Source: Brevibacterium sp. JSBI002 (GTDB lineage Bacteria > Actinomycetota > Actinomycetes > Actinomycetales > Brevibacteriaceae). Taken from it: a stretch of DNA of 64,000 nt. Within the stretch, counting starts at the first letter, position 1, and each line of letters starts with the position of its first letter. A program made the position numbers and the translations under genes. This document shows positions 25,507-34,504 of the stretch, piece after piece. Below the pieces are notes generated by a model. That model was not told the DNA's origin and did no database searches. It worked only from the letters and a program-made list of their open reading frames with translations. The DNA lies in contig NZ_CP110341.1 in assembly GCF_026013965.1 (NCBI RefSeq), forward strand, positions 3,162,001-3,226,000, in the 5' to 3' direction.

Positions 25507-26822
25507 GAGATCACCGCCGAGGCGGGGCGCCGTCCCGATCCGGACGTTCCCTCGGCGATGGGACCGGCACCGGTTTCGCCGGCGGCTGTGTCGCCGTCAG
25601 TTCCGGTCACCGGTGCGAGGATCTGTTGGCACCGACGCATCCAGGAGTGGTTGGTCAGTGCCTCGGCCCGGGCGCATGCTCCCATCGTCGCGCGCAGTTC
25701 GGCGTCATCGATGAGTCTCTGCAGGGCGCGGGTGAGATCTGCGGAGTCGGCCGGATCGGTGAGGATTGCGGCCCCGGTTCCTGCGAGCACGCCGGGGATC
25801 GCGCCGACCCTCGATGCAACGACGGGCAGTCCGGCGGCCAGGTATTCGTAGACCTTCAACGGTGAGAAGTAGTTCTCCCCCGCCGGGTACGGGGCCACAG
25901 CGATGTCGAATTCGCGCAGCGCCTCCGGCACGGCTTCGGGCGCCAGAGCACCGTGGAAGCGCACACGCCCACCCAACCCGAGCATGCGCACCTGGTGCTC
26001 CAGGGCCTCGGATTCGGGGCCGTGGCCGACGATGTCGACGCTGAAGTCCCCAACCAGTCCGGCGCAGGCGGCGATGAGCCGGCCCGTGCCGTGCCAGGGT
26101 TTGAGCGTGCCGACGAACCCGATCCGCACCGGACCGTGAGAACTCGGAGGTCCCGCACCGAGGCGGTCCTCCAGTATCGCGCGACCGCTGGGGGCTCCAT
26201 TCCCTTGCCCGCCGAGGCGGCCGTGATCTGACCGTGGAGTGATCCGTTCCGTGTTCACTCCGTTCGGGACGACGCTGACGTCGTCGAGGCCGGGATAGTC
26301 GGTGCGGACCCAGTCGGCGACGAGTTCGCTCACGCACACGATGCGTTCGGCGCCGGCGAAGCTTGCCGCCGTGGCACGGGCAGCATGTTCCGCGTGAACG
26401 AGTCCACGGTGTGTCCGCTGCTCCTCCAGCAGGGGCGCATTGACCTCCATGACCAGCGGCACATCGAGGCGCTGACTGATCCGGGCACCGGCGGTGGAGA
26501 ACAGCGAATACCGTTCGTAGACGAGGTCGAACCCTTGCCCCGAGGCGGCCACCGTGTCGGTGACCAGGTCGGCGAGCATATCGGACAGCCGCAGCAGAGC
26601 GATCTCACGCTGGGAGCGGTCGAGTCCGCGCGGCACCTCGAGTCGGGTGACATCGAGGTCGGCGAGGTCGGCGGGCACGTCGTCATCGGTGCGGGTGCAG
26701 AAGACGCTGACCTCATGGCCGAGTGTTCGGAAGGTGCGCACGACTTCCTGGACGTGGACGCTGGCACCTTTGGTGCCGAAGACCCCGATGCCGGGGTCGA
26801 GAAGGACATAGGCGATTCTCAT
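25503..26822 (-). CDS. family-4 (GT-B) glycosyltransferase
   Basis: A 439-aa GT-B enzyme. The N-terminal Rossmann domain begins MRIAYVLLDPGIGVFGTKGA and includes a KGASVHVQEVVRTF acceptor loop. The C-terminal half has VRIGFVGTLKPWHGTGRLIA and the donor site ENYFSPLKVYEYLAAGLPVV (E-x7-E-like). A Gly/Arg-rich insertion lies near residues 200-225, and the C-terminal 25 residues are low-complexity. Retaining GT4 enzymes use NDP-sugars on the cytoplasmic side. It is coupled by ATGA to the next GT4 and to the ABC exporter. Confidence 0.87.
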   Translation of the reverse strand: MRIAYVLLDPGIGVFGTKGASVHVQEVVRTFRTLGHEVSVFCTRTDDDVPADLADLDVTRLEVPRGLDRSQREIALLRLSDMLADLVTDTVAASGQGFDLVYERYSLFSTAGARISQRLDVPLVMEVNAPLLEEQRTHRGLVHAEHAARATAASFAGAERIVCVSELVADWVRTDYPGLDDVSVVPNGVNTERITPRSDHGRLGGQGNGAPSGRAILEDRLGAGPPSSHGPVRIGFVGTLKPWHGTGRLIAACAGLVGDFSVDIVGHGPESEALEHQVRMLGLGGRVRFHGALAPEAVPEALREFDIAVAPYPAGENYFSPLKVYEYLAAGLPVVASRVGAIPGVLAGTGAAILTDPADSADLTRALQRLIDDAELRATMGACARAEALTNHSWMRRCQQILAPVTGTDGDTAAGETGAGPIAEGTSGSGRRPASAVIS

Positions 26823-28270
26823 GACACTGACTCCATTTCACGGGCGGTCGCGATGGCGGTGGCCGCGGACTCGCTCGGTGGGGTCGCGACATCTGTCGCA
26901 ACGGTGGCCCGATCTGCGGCACGGTCGCCGACGCGGGCTGTGGCGCGGTCGGTCGCTCGCTCAGCGGCTGCGGCGGCCAGTCGGCCGAGCTGCCCGGCCT
27001 GGACGGTCGAGTCGTGCAGCCGGTACACCCGGTCACGGGCGGCATCGGTGACGGCACGGATTGCGGTCGGATCATCGCTGAGGGCGGCGGCCACCTCGGC
27101 GATGGTGGAGGCGATGTTCGCCTCATCGGAGCCGTCGACGAGCCACCCGGTCCGGCCGTGGTCGATGACCTCGGGCACGGCGGTGACGGCCCCGGCGATG
27201 CAGGGAATTCCGGTGGCCATGCCCTCGAGCAGCACGGTGGGCAGTCCGTCGGCGTTGCCGTCGGAGCCGATGACGAACGGGGAGACGAGGAGGTCGTGGT
27301 CGGTGAGCATGTCGCGGACCTCGGCCTGGGTCAGCGCTCCGTGGAAGGCGACGAGACCGTCGAGTCCGAGCGTGCGGGACTGGGTCCTCAGCTCCTCCTC
27401 GAGGGGGCCGGTGCCCACGAGGTCCAGACGGCAGGTCGCGCCCTCGCTGCGCAGGCGGGCGAGCGCATTGAGGAGGTGGGCGAAACCCTTCTTCTCGACG
27501 AGGCGGCCGACGGCCAGCAGCGAGGGAACCTCTCCCGTCACGCCCCGCTTGGGCCGGTAGGGGAAGCGGTCGATCTCGAGGCCGTTGCGCACGACGACGA
27601 TCCGGTCGGCCAGCTCAGGGCCTAGCACCCGCGACAGGTAGCGGCGATTGAAATCGCTGATCGCGATGACGTGGTCGGCGTCCGCAGTCTTGCGGGCCAG
27701 ATCGGTGAGCACGACATCCTCGTGGAAGATGTCCTTCGCATGCGTGGTGAAGGAGTACGGGATCCCTGTCAGCGCCGAGGCGGCCCGGGCCACGGTCGTC
27801 GACACCGACGCGAAGTGCGCGTGCAGGTGGGTGACCTCGTGGTCGAGGGCCAACCGGGCGAGGGTGAGAGCTTGGATCGCATCATCGTGGCCGAGTTCCA
27901 TGAGCTCGCCGAGGTGGTCCGGCACTGCCGCGGCCACGCGCGGTTCCGCTGCCGCCTCGGCGAAGGTCTGCCAGAAGCTGCGGGCACTCGAGGGTCGGTC
28001 GATGTGGATGACCTCGGCGCGGACGCGGGCGAGTTCGGGGTGGAAGCGGGCATCCGTGCTCGGGCGCAGGGAGAAGATCACAAGGTCTTCACCGGCGGCT
28101 TCGCGGGCGAGGATCTCGGAGACGATGAAGGTCTCGGAGAACCGCGGGTACATCTTGAGCACGTAGGCGCGGCGGCCGGGATGTCTTTCCGTCGGAGCGG
28201 TCGGGGTTGCCGGTGGGTGCGGAGTCGGCGTGGCCGGTGTCGAATTGGTTGATGTCTGTTCAGACAGCAT
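26819..28270 (-). CDS. second family-4 glycosyltransferase
   Basis: A 483-aa GT-B enzyme. A Thr/Pro-rich N-terminus (~35 residues) precedes RRAYVLKMYPRFSETFIVSE, typical of colanic-acid-type GT4 proteins. Then come VTHLHAHFASVSTTVARAAS, LLAVGRLVEKKGFAHLLNAL and the donor motif NADGLPTVLLEGMATGIPCI. I start at ATG 28270, which overlaps the upstream gene by 11 bases; longer readings lie inside that gene. The tail is rich in Ala/Arg/Thr. Acceptor and sugar unknown. Confidence 0.85.
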   Translation of the reverse strand: MLSEQTSTNSTPATPTPHPPATPTAPTERHPGRRAYVLKMYPRFSETFIVSEILAREAAGEDLVIFSLRPSTDARFHPELARVRAEVIHIDRPSSARSFWQTFAEAAAEPRVAAAVPDHLGELMELGHDDAIQALTLARLALDHEVTHLHAHFASVSTTVARAASALTGIPYSFTTHAKDIFHEDVVLTDLARKTADADHVIAISDFNRRYLSRVLGPELADRIVVVRNGLEIDRFPYRPKRGVTGEVPSLLAVGRLVEKKGFAHLLNALARLRSEGATCRLDLVGTGPLEEELRTQSRTLGLDGLVAFHGALTQAEVRDMLTDHDLLVSPFVIGSDGNADGLPTVLLEGMATGIPCIAGAVTAVPEVIDHGRTGWLVDGSDEANIASTIAEVAAALSDDPTAIRAVTDAARDRVYRLHDSTVQAGQLGRLAAAAAERATDRATARVGDRAADRATVATDVATPPSESAATAIATAREMESVS

Positions 28271-29585
28271 GGCTGGTCTCCTCGAGTGCGGTGGGGAAAC
28301 TGGTGGTCGTTCCGGCGGTCGCAGCGGTCGCGGGAGTCGGTTCAGTCGTGAGGTCGGCAACCGTCGCGTGTCGTTCGGAGCGGGCCTCAGCGATGAGCTC
28401 AGCGGCCAGGCGGGGAACGGTCGAGAGTCCGGTGAGATCGATATGGGAGCGGTCGGCGAGACGTCCGCCCTGGCCGGCGAACCATTCGCTGAGAACATCG
28501 GCGTCGAGGTTGTCGATCGTCAGAGCGTCGACCGCTCCGGCCGCGGCGAGGGCGAATGCCCGCCGGGGCTGTTCGGCCCGGTGTCCCTTGCGGGGGACGA
28601 CGAGTGCGGGGGTATCGGTGGCCATGAGCTCGGCCAGAGTGTTGTAACCGCCCATGCACACGACCGCGTCGGCAGCGGCGACGAGTCCTGGGATGTCATC
28701 GCAGTGACGGATGACTGTGGTGGCCGCACCGGCACGGGCACGCAGCCGTTCGAACTCCTCGGTGTCCATCTGCGGACCGGTGACGACGAGGTGACGGTGA
28801 CCATCGGGCGGTTCGGCGTCCACAGCGATCGAGGCGAGGCTGCCACCATCGGATCCCCCGCCGAGGCAGGTGAGGACGAAGGGCTGGGTTCCGGTCCCTG
28901 CCGACTCGACGTCTGCCGTCAGGTCACTCGCCGCCTCGGTGCCTGCCGCCAGAACGCCGCCGTCATCGGGGCGGTCCTGAGACAGGTAGCCGGTGGTCAT
29001 GGCTTTGGCTGCCAGGGCCGCGGGCACTTCGCCGGTGGAGCGGGGATCGTAGACGTCCGGGTCCCCGTAGATCCAGACTTCGTCGAAGGATTCGGCCACC
29101 CGTGCGGACCCTCCGACCTTCTCCCATTCGGCAGCGATGACGGATGGGGTGTCGAGGACTTCGCGTAGGCCGAGGACCGTGCGGCAGCCGTGGCCGCGGA
29201 CCTGGTCGATGGCCTCGGCGAGCTCACCGCCGATGCCGAAGGGGTGCCGGTCGACGATGAAGAGCTCAGGTCGCTGCTGGTCGAGGATTGCCGAGATCGC
29301 CGCCGCCCGCAGCGCCCGCAGTCCCTGCATCGAGGAAGCGAGTGACCGCGGGACGTAACCGCCGGGGGCAGGGGTGACTCCGGGCAGGATCACCCAGTCC
29401 CATCCGTCAGGCAGGTCGAATCGCGTGGCCTCGGGACTGCTGGCGATGAGCAGACCGGAGACCTCGCGGCCGGTCAGCGCCGGCAGGTCCCGGGCCACGG
29501 CGAAGGCCAGAGCCCGGTTGCGGCGGATGTGGCCCAGTCCCAGCGAGTCGTGGGAGAACAGTGCGATTCTCAATCGTCGTCTCAT
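28260..29585 (-). CDS. GT28/MurG-like glycosyltransferase, first gene of the glycan operon
   Basis: A 441-aa GT-B-type protein. The N-terminal RIALFSHDSLGLGHIRRNRA resembles the GxGH glycine loop of MurG and MGDG synthases. The C-terminal VVCMGGYNTLAELMATDTPA followed by LVVPR is the GGxxT donor-binding motif, and FIVDRHPFGIGGEL lies mid-protein. GT28 enzymes often glycosylate lipids at the membrane. ATG 29585 follows GATGTATGAGACGAC with weak ribosome-binding complementarity. The 63-bp space between it and the response regulator gene contains an 11-bp-period direct repeat, so this is likely the regulated promoter. Confidence 0.85.
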   Translation of the reverse strand: MRRRLRIALFSHDSLGLGHIRRNRALAFAVARDLPALTGREVSGLLIASSPEATRFDLPDGWDWVILPGVTPAPGGYVPRSLASSMQGLRALRAAAISAILDQQRPELFIVDRHPFGIGGELAEAIDQVRGHGCRTVLGLREVLDTPSVIAAEWEKVGGSARVAESFDEVWIYGDPDVYDPRSTGEVPAALAAKAMTTGYLSQDRPDDGGVLAAGTEAASDLTADVESAGTGTQPFVLTCLGGGSDGGSLASIAVDAEPPDGHRHLVVTGPQMDTEEFERLRARAGAATTVIRHCDDIPGLVAAADAVVCMGGYNTLAELMATDTPALVVPRKGHRAEQPRRAFALAAAGAVDALTIDNLDADVLSEWFAGQGGRLADRSHIDLTGLSTVPRLAAELIAEARSERHATVADLTTEPTPATAATAGTTTSFPTALEETSHAV

Positions 29586-29606
29586 ACATCTCAGCTTGTC
29601 GGCTGT

Positions 29607-29625
29607 GATTAAGATGAGATTAAGA
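29607..29625 (-). promoter_or_regulatory. 11-bp-period direct repeat, candidate response-regulator site
   Basis: GATTAAGA at 29607-29614 and 29618-29625 (TCTTAATC on the operon strand) repeat with an 11-bp period, the spacing usual for OmpR/PhoB-type dimers. It lies between the response-regulator stop and the first glycosyltransferase. The binding protein is inferred from adjacency. Confidence 0.55.
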
Positions 29626-29648
29626 CGCGGATGAGAAAGATCTTAGGT

Positions 29649-30308
29649 TCAGTCCACGCGGTATCCGAAGCCCCGCACGGTGGTGACGAAATCGGAGCCG
29701 AGCTTCTTGCGCAGATACCCGATGTAGACGTCGACGACGTTCGAGCCTGGGTCGAAGTCGAATCCCCACACATGAGAGAGCAGCTGTTCGCGGGAGAGGA
29801 CGTTGCCTCGGTTGCGCAGCAGGATCTCGGCCAAGGACAGTTCCCGGGCCGAGAGTTCGACGAGACGGTCTCTGACCCACACCTGCCGCTTGAGCAGGTC
29901 GATGCGCACCTCATCGCGGATGAGCTCCGTGACCTCCTGCTCCTGCGGGCTCTCCTTGAGCCGCAGCCGGACCCGAGCCAGCAGCTCCGCGAACCGGAAG
30001 GGCTTGATCATATAGTCGACCGCCCCGGACTCGAGAGCGTAGATCGTGTCGTCCGGGTTGTCCCGGGCAGTGAGCACGAGCACCGGCAGTTCGGGTCGCC
30101 GCTCACGCAGCTGCCCGAGTACGGTGAAGCCGTCGAGGACGGGCAGACCGATGTCGAGGATGACAAGCGCGAAGTCCCCGGTCAATGCCAGATCTCGACC
30201 GGTGAGGCCGTCGGCGGCGATCTGCGGATTGAACCCGGCGGCGGTCAGGCCCTTCGAGATGAAGGCGGAGATCCGCGCCTCGTCCTCGATCACGAGAATG
30301 CTCTTCAC
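29649..30308 (-). CDS. OmpR/PhoB-family response regulator
   Basis: A 219-aa two-domain regulator. The receiver has acidic ED near residue 8, the phospho-acceptor in VILDIGLPVLDG near 52, the Thr of VLVLTARD and the Lys of DYMIKPF. The C-terminal winged helix (LSARELSLAEILLRNRGNVL, then SREQLLSHVWGF and the wing VRGFGYRVD) binds DNA. GTG 30308 overlaps the kinase stop (GTGA). It is paired with the kinase at 30305-31804 and lies directly upstream of the glycosyltransferase operon. Confidence 0.95.
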   Translation of the reverse strand: MKSILVIEDEARISAFISKGLTAAGFNPQIAADGLTGRDLALTGDFALVILDIGLPVLDGFTVLGQLRERRPELPVLVLTARDNPDDTIYALESGAVDYMIKPFRFAELLARVRLRLKESPQEQEVTELIRDEVRIDLLKRQVWVRDRLVELSARELSLAEILLRNRGNVLSREQLLSHVWGFDFDPGSNVVDVYIGYLRKKLGSDFVTTVRGFGYRVD

Positions 30309-31804
30309 TTCTGTCCTTTCGGCAGGATCATGCGGAACTGTGCACCGATGGTGGTCTGGTCGAGCACGACCGTGCCTCCGTGCGCCTCGGCGATGGCGGA
30401 GATGATCGACAGCCCCAGACCGAAGCCGGCCCCGTCGGTCGACCCACGGCAGAAACGGTCGAAGATGTCCTCGGCGATATCGTCGGGCACCCCCTTGCCT
30501 TCGTCGCGGACCCAGATGTGCACGGATTCGGAGTCATCCCGGGCACCGAAGACGATCTTCTGACCCTCCTCGGTGTGCTCGACGGCATTGGACGCCAGCT
30601 GCAGAAGCGCCTGCGTCAGGCGCTGTCGATCCCCGCGGAAGCTCAGCGATTCGGGAACCTCGAGACCCCATTCGCGGTCTCCCAGTCCCTTGGCCTTCGC
30701 CAGGGAGTCGGACACTACCCCGCTGAGGTGCACCTCGGCGAAGCGCACGAAATCAGGACGTCGGGCACGTGCCAGCAGGAGCAGCTCCTCGACGAGGCGA
30801 CCCATCCGATCCGTCTCATCGAGCAGCATCGCCCGAGTCTCCTCGACGTCTCCGACGTCCTCTGCATTCATCGTCTCGAGGTGACCGCCGAGGATGGTCA
30901 GCGGGGTGCGCAGCTCGTGCCCGACGTCGTCGAGGAAGCGCCGTTGAGCTTCGAAGGCCGACTCGAGGCGGTCGAGCATCTCGTTGAAGGTGTGCCCGAG
31001 TTCGGCGATGTCATCGTGGCCCTTCGTCTCCAGGCGACTGCTGAGGTCACCGCCGGATATCGACTGCGCCGTCCGCCTCAGCTCGGTCACGGGTGACAGC
31101 AGGCGGCGCGCCAGGAGCGAGGAGAGCCCCGCGATGAGCAGGGCGGCGGCGAGCGCGACGACGACGTAGATCTGCATGAACTGCACGAGGTCGGAGTGAC
31201 TGGCGGAGACGTTGTGGACGACGACGAAGGCGCCCGCCCCGTTCGTCGCGGCCGCTCCGCCCGCCACCTCGCTGACGCCCTTCGTCCGGCTCGTCGAATC
31301 GGTGGGCGCGGTCTGGGTGTCCGTGGTCGTGCCCGCCCCCGCCTCGGTGCCGGTGATGGGCAGAACGAATCCTTCGTGCTCGACGCCGTCGACCGTCAGA
31401 CTGATCTCCCCGCCGGTCTCGGCGGCACCGGCAACGGCCTTCTCGAATTCGCCCGAACTCCCGAGCAGCCCTTCCGGTTCGCCCTGATAGAGCACGCGGC
31501 CGTCGGTGAGGAACGCGAACAGCACCTCGTCCTCATCTGGCCTGTTCTGGGCGAGGAAATTGCTGAGGATCTCATCGACGGAGGTGAACGGCTTACCGGT
31601 CTGCGGATCGATCCCGTTCTCCGAGAAGGTCCGCATCTCGTCGACCTCTTGGGACATCGAGGCGGTGATCCGACTGGAGACGTTGCTCGACTCGACGGTG
31701 TAGAGGATGAGTCCGACGATGGAGAGGGTGAGCACGGACAGTGCGGCGACGGTGATGGTCAACCGGTTCTGAACGGTCAGCCCGACGCGCCGTTCAGTCG
31801 TCAT
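30305..31804 (-). CDS. sensor histidine kinase (HAMP-HisKA-HATPase)
   Basis: A 499-aa membrane kinase: helix 1 (ITVAALSVLTLSIVGLILYT, ~13-35), an extracytoplasmic domain of ~190 residues with a Gly/Thr-rich insert, helix 2 (IYVVVALAAALLIAGLSSLL), HAMP (LSPVTELRRTAQSISGGDLS), H-box DVGHELRTPLTIL, N-box LASNAVEHT, G1 DEGKGVP and G2 GAGFGLGLSII. I start at ATG 31804, where the conserved TTERRVGLTVQNRL begins; it overlaps the acidic-tail gene by 11 bases. The signal sensed is unknown; an outer-surface or wall cue would fit the downstream glycan genes. Confidence 0.92.
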   Translation of the reverse strand: MTTERRVGLTVQNRLTITVAALSVLTLSIVGLILYTVESSNVSSRITASMSQEVDEMRTFSENGIDPQTGKPFTSVDEILSNFLAQNRPDEDEVLFAFLTDGRVLYQGEPEGLLGSSGEFEKAVAGAAETGGEISLTVDGVEHEGFVLPITGTEAGAGTTTDTQTAPTDSTSRTKGVSEVAGGAAATNGAGAFVVVHNVSASHSDLVQFMQIYVVVALAAALLIAGLSSLLARRLLSPVTELRRTAQSISGGDLSSRLETKGHDDIAELGHTFNEMLDRLESAFEAQRRFLDDVGHELRTPLTILGGHLETMNAEDVGDVEETRAMLLDETDRMGRLVEELLLLARARRPDFVRFAEVHLSGVVSDSLAKAKGLGDREWGLEVPESLSFRGDRQRLTQALLQLASNAVEHTEEGQKIVFGARDDSESVHIWVRDEGKGVPDDIAEDIFDRFCRGSTDGAGFGLGLSIISAIAEAHGGTVVLDQTTIGAQFRMILPKGQK

Positions 31805-32207
31805 CGTCGTCCCCATCATCGCCGTCGTCGTCCCCGTCATCATCGTCGTCGCCGTCGCCGTCGTCATCGGCGGCAGGGACTTCACGAGGCGGATTGGGCA
31901 CCGGTTCGTAGGAGTGCTCGATCTCCTCAGGTTCTCGCGAATCCTCGTTTGCGGAGTCGGCGGCATCTGAGTCGGCGGCATCTGAGGCGCCGTCGTCGGA
32001 GGAGTCAGTCGAGTCTTCGTCGGCAGAGCTGTCGGCGTCTGAATCTGAGGTCTTGGAGGTCTCCGTCGGTTCGGGGGTGACTTCCACCGGACTGAGGTCC
32101 GGCTGCTCCGGTTGAGTGGTGTTGCGCACGATGAGCACGGTCAGCAGTGCGAGCATGACGACGAGACCGGCCACAATCCAGCCGATGATCTTCGATCGTC
32201 CACCCAT
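31794..32207 (-). CDS. single-pass membrane protein with Asp-rich tail, upstream of the kinase
   Basis: A ~137-aa protein: a short basic N-terminus (GGRSKIIGW), one helix (IVAGLVVMLALLTVLIVRN), a Ser/Asp/Glu-rich stalk and a C-terminus of about 25 residues that are nearly all Asp or Gly. The tail should be extracytoplasmic and could bind divalent cations. The stop overlaps the kinase start by 11 bases, so the two are co-expressed. Start is uncertain: ATG 32207 is used, with TTG 32237 as an alternative; no good ribosome-binding site. The gene could encode a sensor accessory. No family recognised. Confidence 0.6.
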   Translation of the reverse strand: MGGRSKIIGWIVAGLVVMLALLTVLIVRNTTQPEQPDLSPVEVTPEPTETSKTSDSDADSSADEDSTDSSDDGASDAADSDAADSANEDSREPEEIEHSYEPVPNPPREVPAADDDGDGDDDDDGDDDGDDGDDDDD

Positions 32208-32336
32208 ACCGTCCACATTGCCCAAGGCCTGCGGCAATGTCGAGCCGGAGGCGATGAGAGTCTTCTTAGGTGGAGTGTTCGGGCGCCTGTGATACCGTAA
32301 GCGCCGACCGCCACGACGACCCGCAGGAGCCCACCG

Positions 32337-33167
32337 ATGAGCGACGATCGCGCGGACCGCGACGAGGCTGAGCCCGTAACCGCAGACTCCTCATCGACGA
32401 CGCCCGAGTCCACCGAGCCGAACGACGGTTCCGCGCAGGCAGACGCTTCCGCGACCACCGAGCCGGATGCCAGCTCCGCGGCCGAGTCCAAGGAGAATCC
32501 GTGGGCGGCGATCAAACCTTGGCAGGGCAAGGCTGCCGGCCTTGACAAGCTGCTGCTGTTCATCATCATCGGCGTCCCGCTCATCTACCTCGGCCTCATG
32601 CCGCTGCGACCGTGGATGCTCGTCAATGCCCCGGTCGTCCAGGAATTCATCAACGGCGCGAAGACCTCGATCGTCGCTGCCGCCGCCTATGCCAGGGTCG
32701 GTGAGATCCCGCTGTGGCTGGTCATCGTCGCCGGCTTCATCGGCATGGCCAAACTCGATTGGGCGTTCTGGCTGGCCGGTCGCTGGTGGGGCGACGGTGT
32801 GCTGCGGCTCTTCGCGCAGAACGAACGCCAGCTCAAACGCATCAACCAGCTGAAGAAGATCCCGAACTGGGCGCTGTTCCTCATGACGCTGATCTCGCGC
32901 TGCCCGGGCATCCCGGGCACCCTCGTCTACCTCGTCGCCGGGTGGACGCGGATGCGGCTGTCGCTGTTCCTTGTCGCCGACCTCCTCGGCTGCCTCATCT
33001 TCACGCTCATCTGGACCTTCCTGGGCTACCAGCTCGGAGAGGCCGCCGTCGACATCCTCAAGATCATCGACAAGTACGCCCTGTGGCTGACGCTGGCCCT
33101 CATCGTCGGCATCTTCGCCATCAGCTTCTTCAAGGAATACCGCAAGCAGAAGAAGGAACAGGTCTGA
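32337..33167 (+). CDS. VTT/DedA-family membrane protein
   Basis: A 276-aa protein: an acidic, Ser/Thr-rich cytoplasmic N-terminus of ~60 residues, then the VTT (SNARE-associated/DedA) core with LLLFIIIGVPLIYLGLMPLR, VIVAGFIGMAKLDWAFWLAG, the conserved LISRCPGIPGTLVYLVAGW segment carrying the Arg and Gly-x-x-G-x-x-x-G-like motif, and a terminal helix with KEYRKQKK tail. DedA relatives flip polyprenyl or phospholipids. ATG 32337 follows AGGAG. It is divergent from the sensor locus and converges on aroE with three bases between stops. Confidence 0.82.
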   Translation: MSDDRADRDEAEPVTADSSSTTPESTEPNDGSAQADASATTEPDASSAAESKENPWAAIKPWQGKAAGLDKLLLFIIIGVPLIYLGLMPLRPWMLVNAPVVQEFINGAKTSIVAAAAYARVGEIPLWLVIVAGFIGMAKLDWAFWLAGRWWGDGVLRLFAQNERQLKRINQLKKIPNWALFLMTLISRCPGIPGTLVYLVAGWTRMRLSLFLVADLLGCLIFTLIWTFLGYQLGEAAVDILKIIDKYALWLTLALIVGIFAISFFKEYRKQKKEQV

Positions 33168-33170
33168 GCA

Positions 33171-34031
33171 TCAGGCTCCGAAGGACAGGAAAGTATCGCG
33201 CATGCGCTGCGGGTTCGCCTTCCGGCCGCTGAAGAGCTCGAACGCGTCGATGGCCTGATTGACCGCCATCCCCGATCCGTCGAGCGTGCGGCAGCCCTTC
33301 GCTCTGGCTTCGGCGAGCAGCTGCGTCTCGAGTGGGAAGTACACGACGTCGGCCACCCAGGTATCCGACCCGAACACGGAAGTGTCGACCGGAGTTCCCG
33401 GATACGCCTTCATCCCCACCGGGGTGGCGTTGACGATCCCCTGCGCCGAGGCGGCCGCCCCTTCCAGCTCATCGAGCCCGATCGCTCGCGCCCGAGTTCC
33501 GACCGCTGACGTTTCTACGATGTCCGCGGCGAGTCCTTCGGCACGCTGCACATCGGTGTCGGCGATGATGAGGTCGCCGATCCCGAGTTCGGCAAGGGCG
33601 AACCCGACCGCACGGCCGGCACCGCCCGCACCGATCTGCACGACCGCCTCGGTGGCGGCACCGTCCAACCCGGCATGGAATCCGGCGGCGAAACCGGTGA
33701 CGTCGGTGTTGTATCCCGTCGTCCGTCCGGCATCGTCGATGACGACTGTGTTGACCGAGTTGATGCGCGCGGCCACGGGATCGACCTCATCGAGGAGGCC
33801 GATGACCTGCTGCTTGAACGGGTGGGTGATGTTGAGCCCGTCGAAACCGAGGCGAATCGCTGCGGTGAGCAGCTCCGTCAGTGTCGCCTCGGCGAGGTGG
33901 GGGCTGCTGATGTCGATGGTGCGGTAGATCGTGAGGATGGAGTGCGCGGCACCTTCGTTCTCGTGCATCCGCGGGGTGCGGGATGCGGAGATGCCGTCGC
34001 CGATGAGGCCGAGGAGGAGGGATGAGGTCAT
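33171..34031 (-). CDS. quinate/shikimate dehydrogenase (QsuD/AroE type)
   Basis: A 286-aa NAD(P)-dependent enzyme interconverting quinate or shikimate with the 3-dehydro forms. [20 protein letters not shown] carries the catalytic Lys, INSVNTVV and [10 protein letters not shown] the substrate Asn and Asp, [15 protein letters not shown] the dinucleotide loop, and IIADTD an Asp after strand 2 that favours NAD+. Context argues for catabolism: it is coupled by ATGA to aroQ and clustered with a dehydroshikimate dehydratase and transporter. It is therefore more likely the QsuD-like paralogue than the biosynthetic aroE. Confidence 0.88.
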   Translation of the reverse strand: MTSSLLLGLIGDGISASRTPRMHENEGAAHSILTIYRTIDISSPHLAEATLTELLTAAIRLGFDGLNITHPFKQQVIGLLDEVDPVAARINSVNTVVIDDAGRTTGYNTDVTGFAAGFHAGLDGAATEAVVQIGAGGAGRAVGFALAELGIGDLIIADTDVQRAEGLAADIVETSAVGTRARAIGLDELEGAAASAQGIVNATPVGMKAYPGTPVDTSVFGSDTWVADVVYFPLETQLLAEARAKGCRTLDGSGMAVNQAIDAFELFSGRKANPQRMRDTFLSFGA

Positions 34032-34504
34032 AGTCTCGCTTTCGCGTTCGTGAGGAGGTCGATGAGGATCTCGACCGCGTGGACGTAGCCTTGTGCACCG
34101 GCTCCGGCGATGACGGCCGCGGCCACGGGTGAGAGGTAGGAGTGGTGGCGCACGGCCTCCCGCGCATGCGGGTTGCTCAGGTGCACCTCGATGATCGGGT
34201 GGTCGTAGGATTTGAGCGCATCGTGCAGGGCCAGGGAGGTGTGCGTGTACGCGCCGGCGTTGATGATCGCACCGACAGTGGAGTGCCGGGCTTCATGGAC
34301 GGCATCGATGAGCCCGCCCTCATGGTTGCTCTGGATGCAGCGGACGCCCAGCCCCGCCTCGGCGGCGGTGTCGGCACACATGGCCTCGATATCGGCCAGC
34401 GTGGTGCGGCCGTAGATCTTCGGTTCGCGTTCCCCGAGCAGGTTGAGGTTGGGGCCGTTGAGGACGAGGATTTCGGGCTCGATGTGCGGTTCAACCATGG
34501 TCAC
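34028..34504 (-). CDS. aroQ: type II 3-dehydroquinate dehydratase (QsuC/AroQ)
   Basis: A 158-aa enzyme interconverting 3-dehydroquinate and 3-dehydroshikimate, a dodecamer in this family. Seen: [20 protein letters not shown] with the flexible-loop Arg and Tyr, [17 protein letters not shown], the [16 protein letters not shown] active site, and [20 protein letters not shown] with the catalytic His. Start is GTG 34504 overlapping the IclR stop (GTGA), or ATG 34498. Operon order IclR-aroQ-aroE suggests the dehydratase step of quinate catabolism. Confidence 0.93.
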   Translation of the reverse strand: MTMVEPHIEPEILVLNGPNLNLLGEREPKIYGRTTLADIEAMCADTAAEAGLGVRCIQSNHEGGLIDAVHEARHSTVGAIINAGAYTHTSLALHDALKSYDHPIIEVHLSNPHAREAVRHHSYLSPVAAAVIAGAGAQGYVHAVEILIDLLTNAKARL

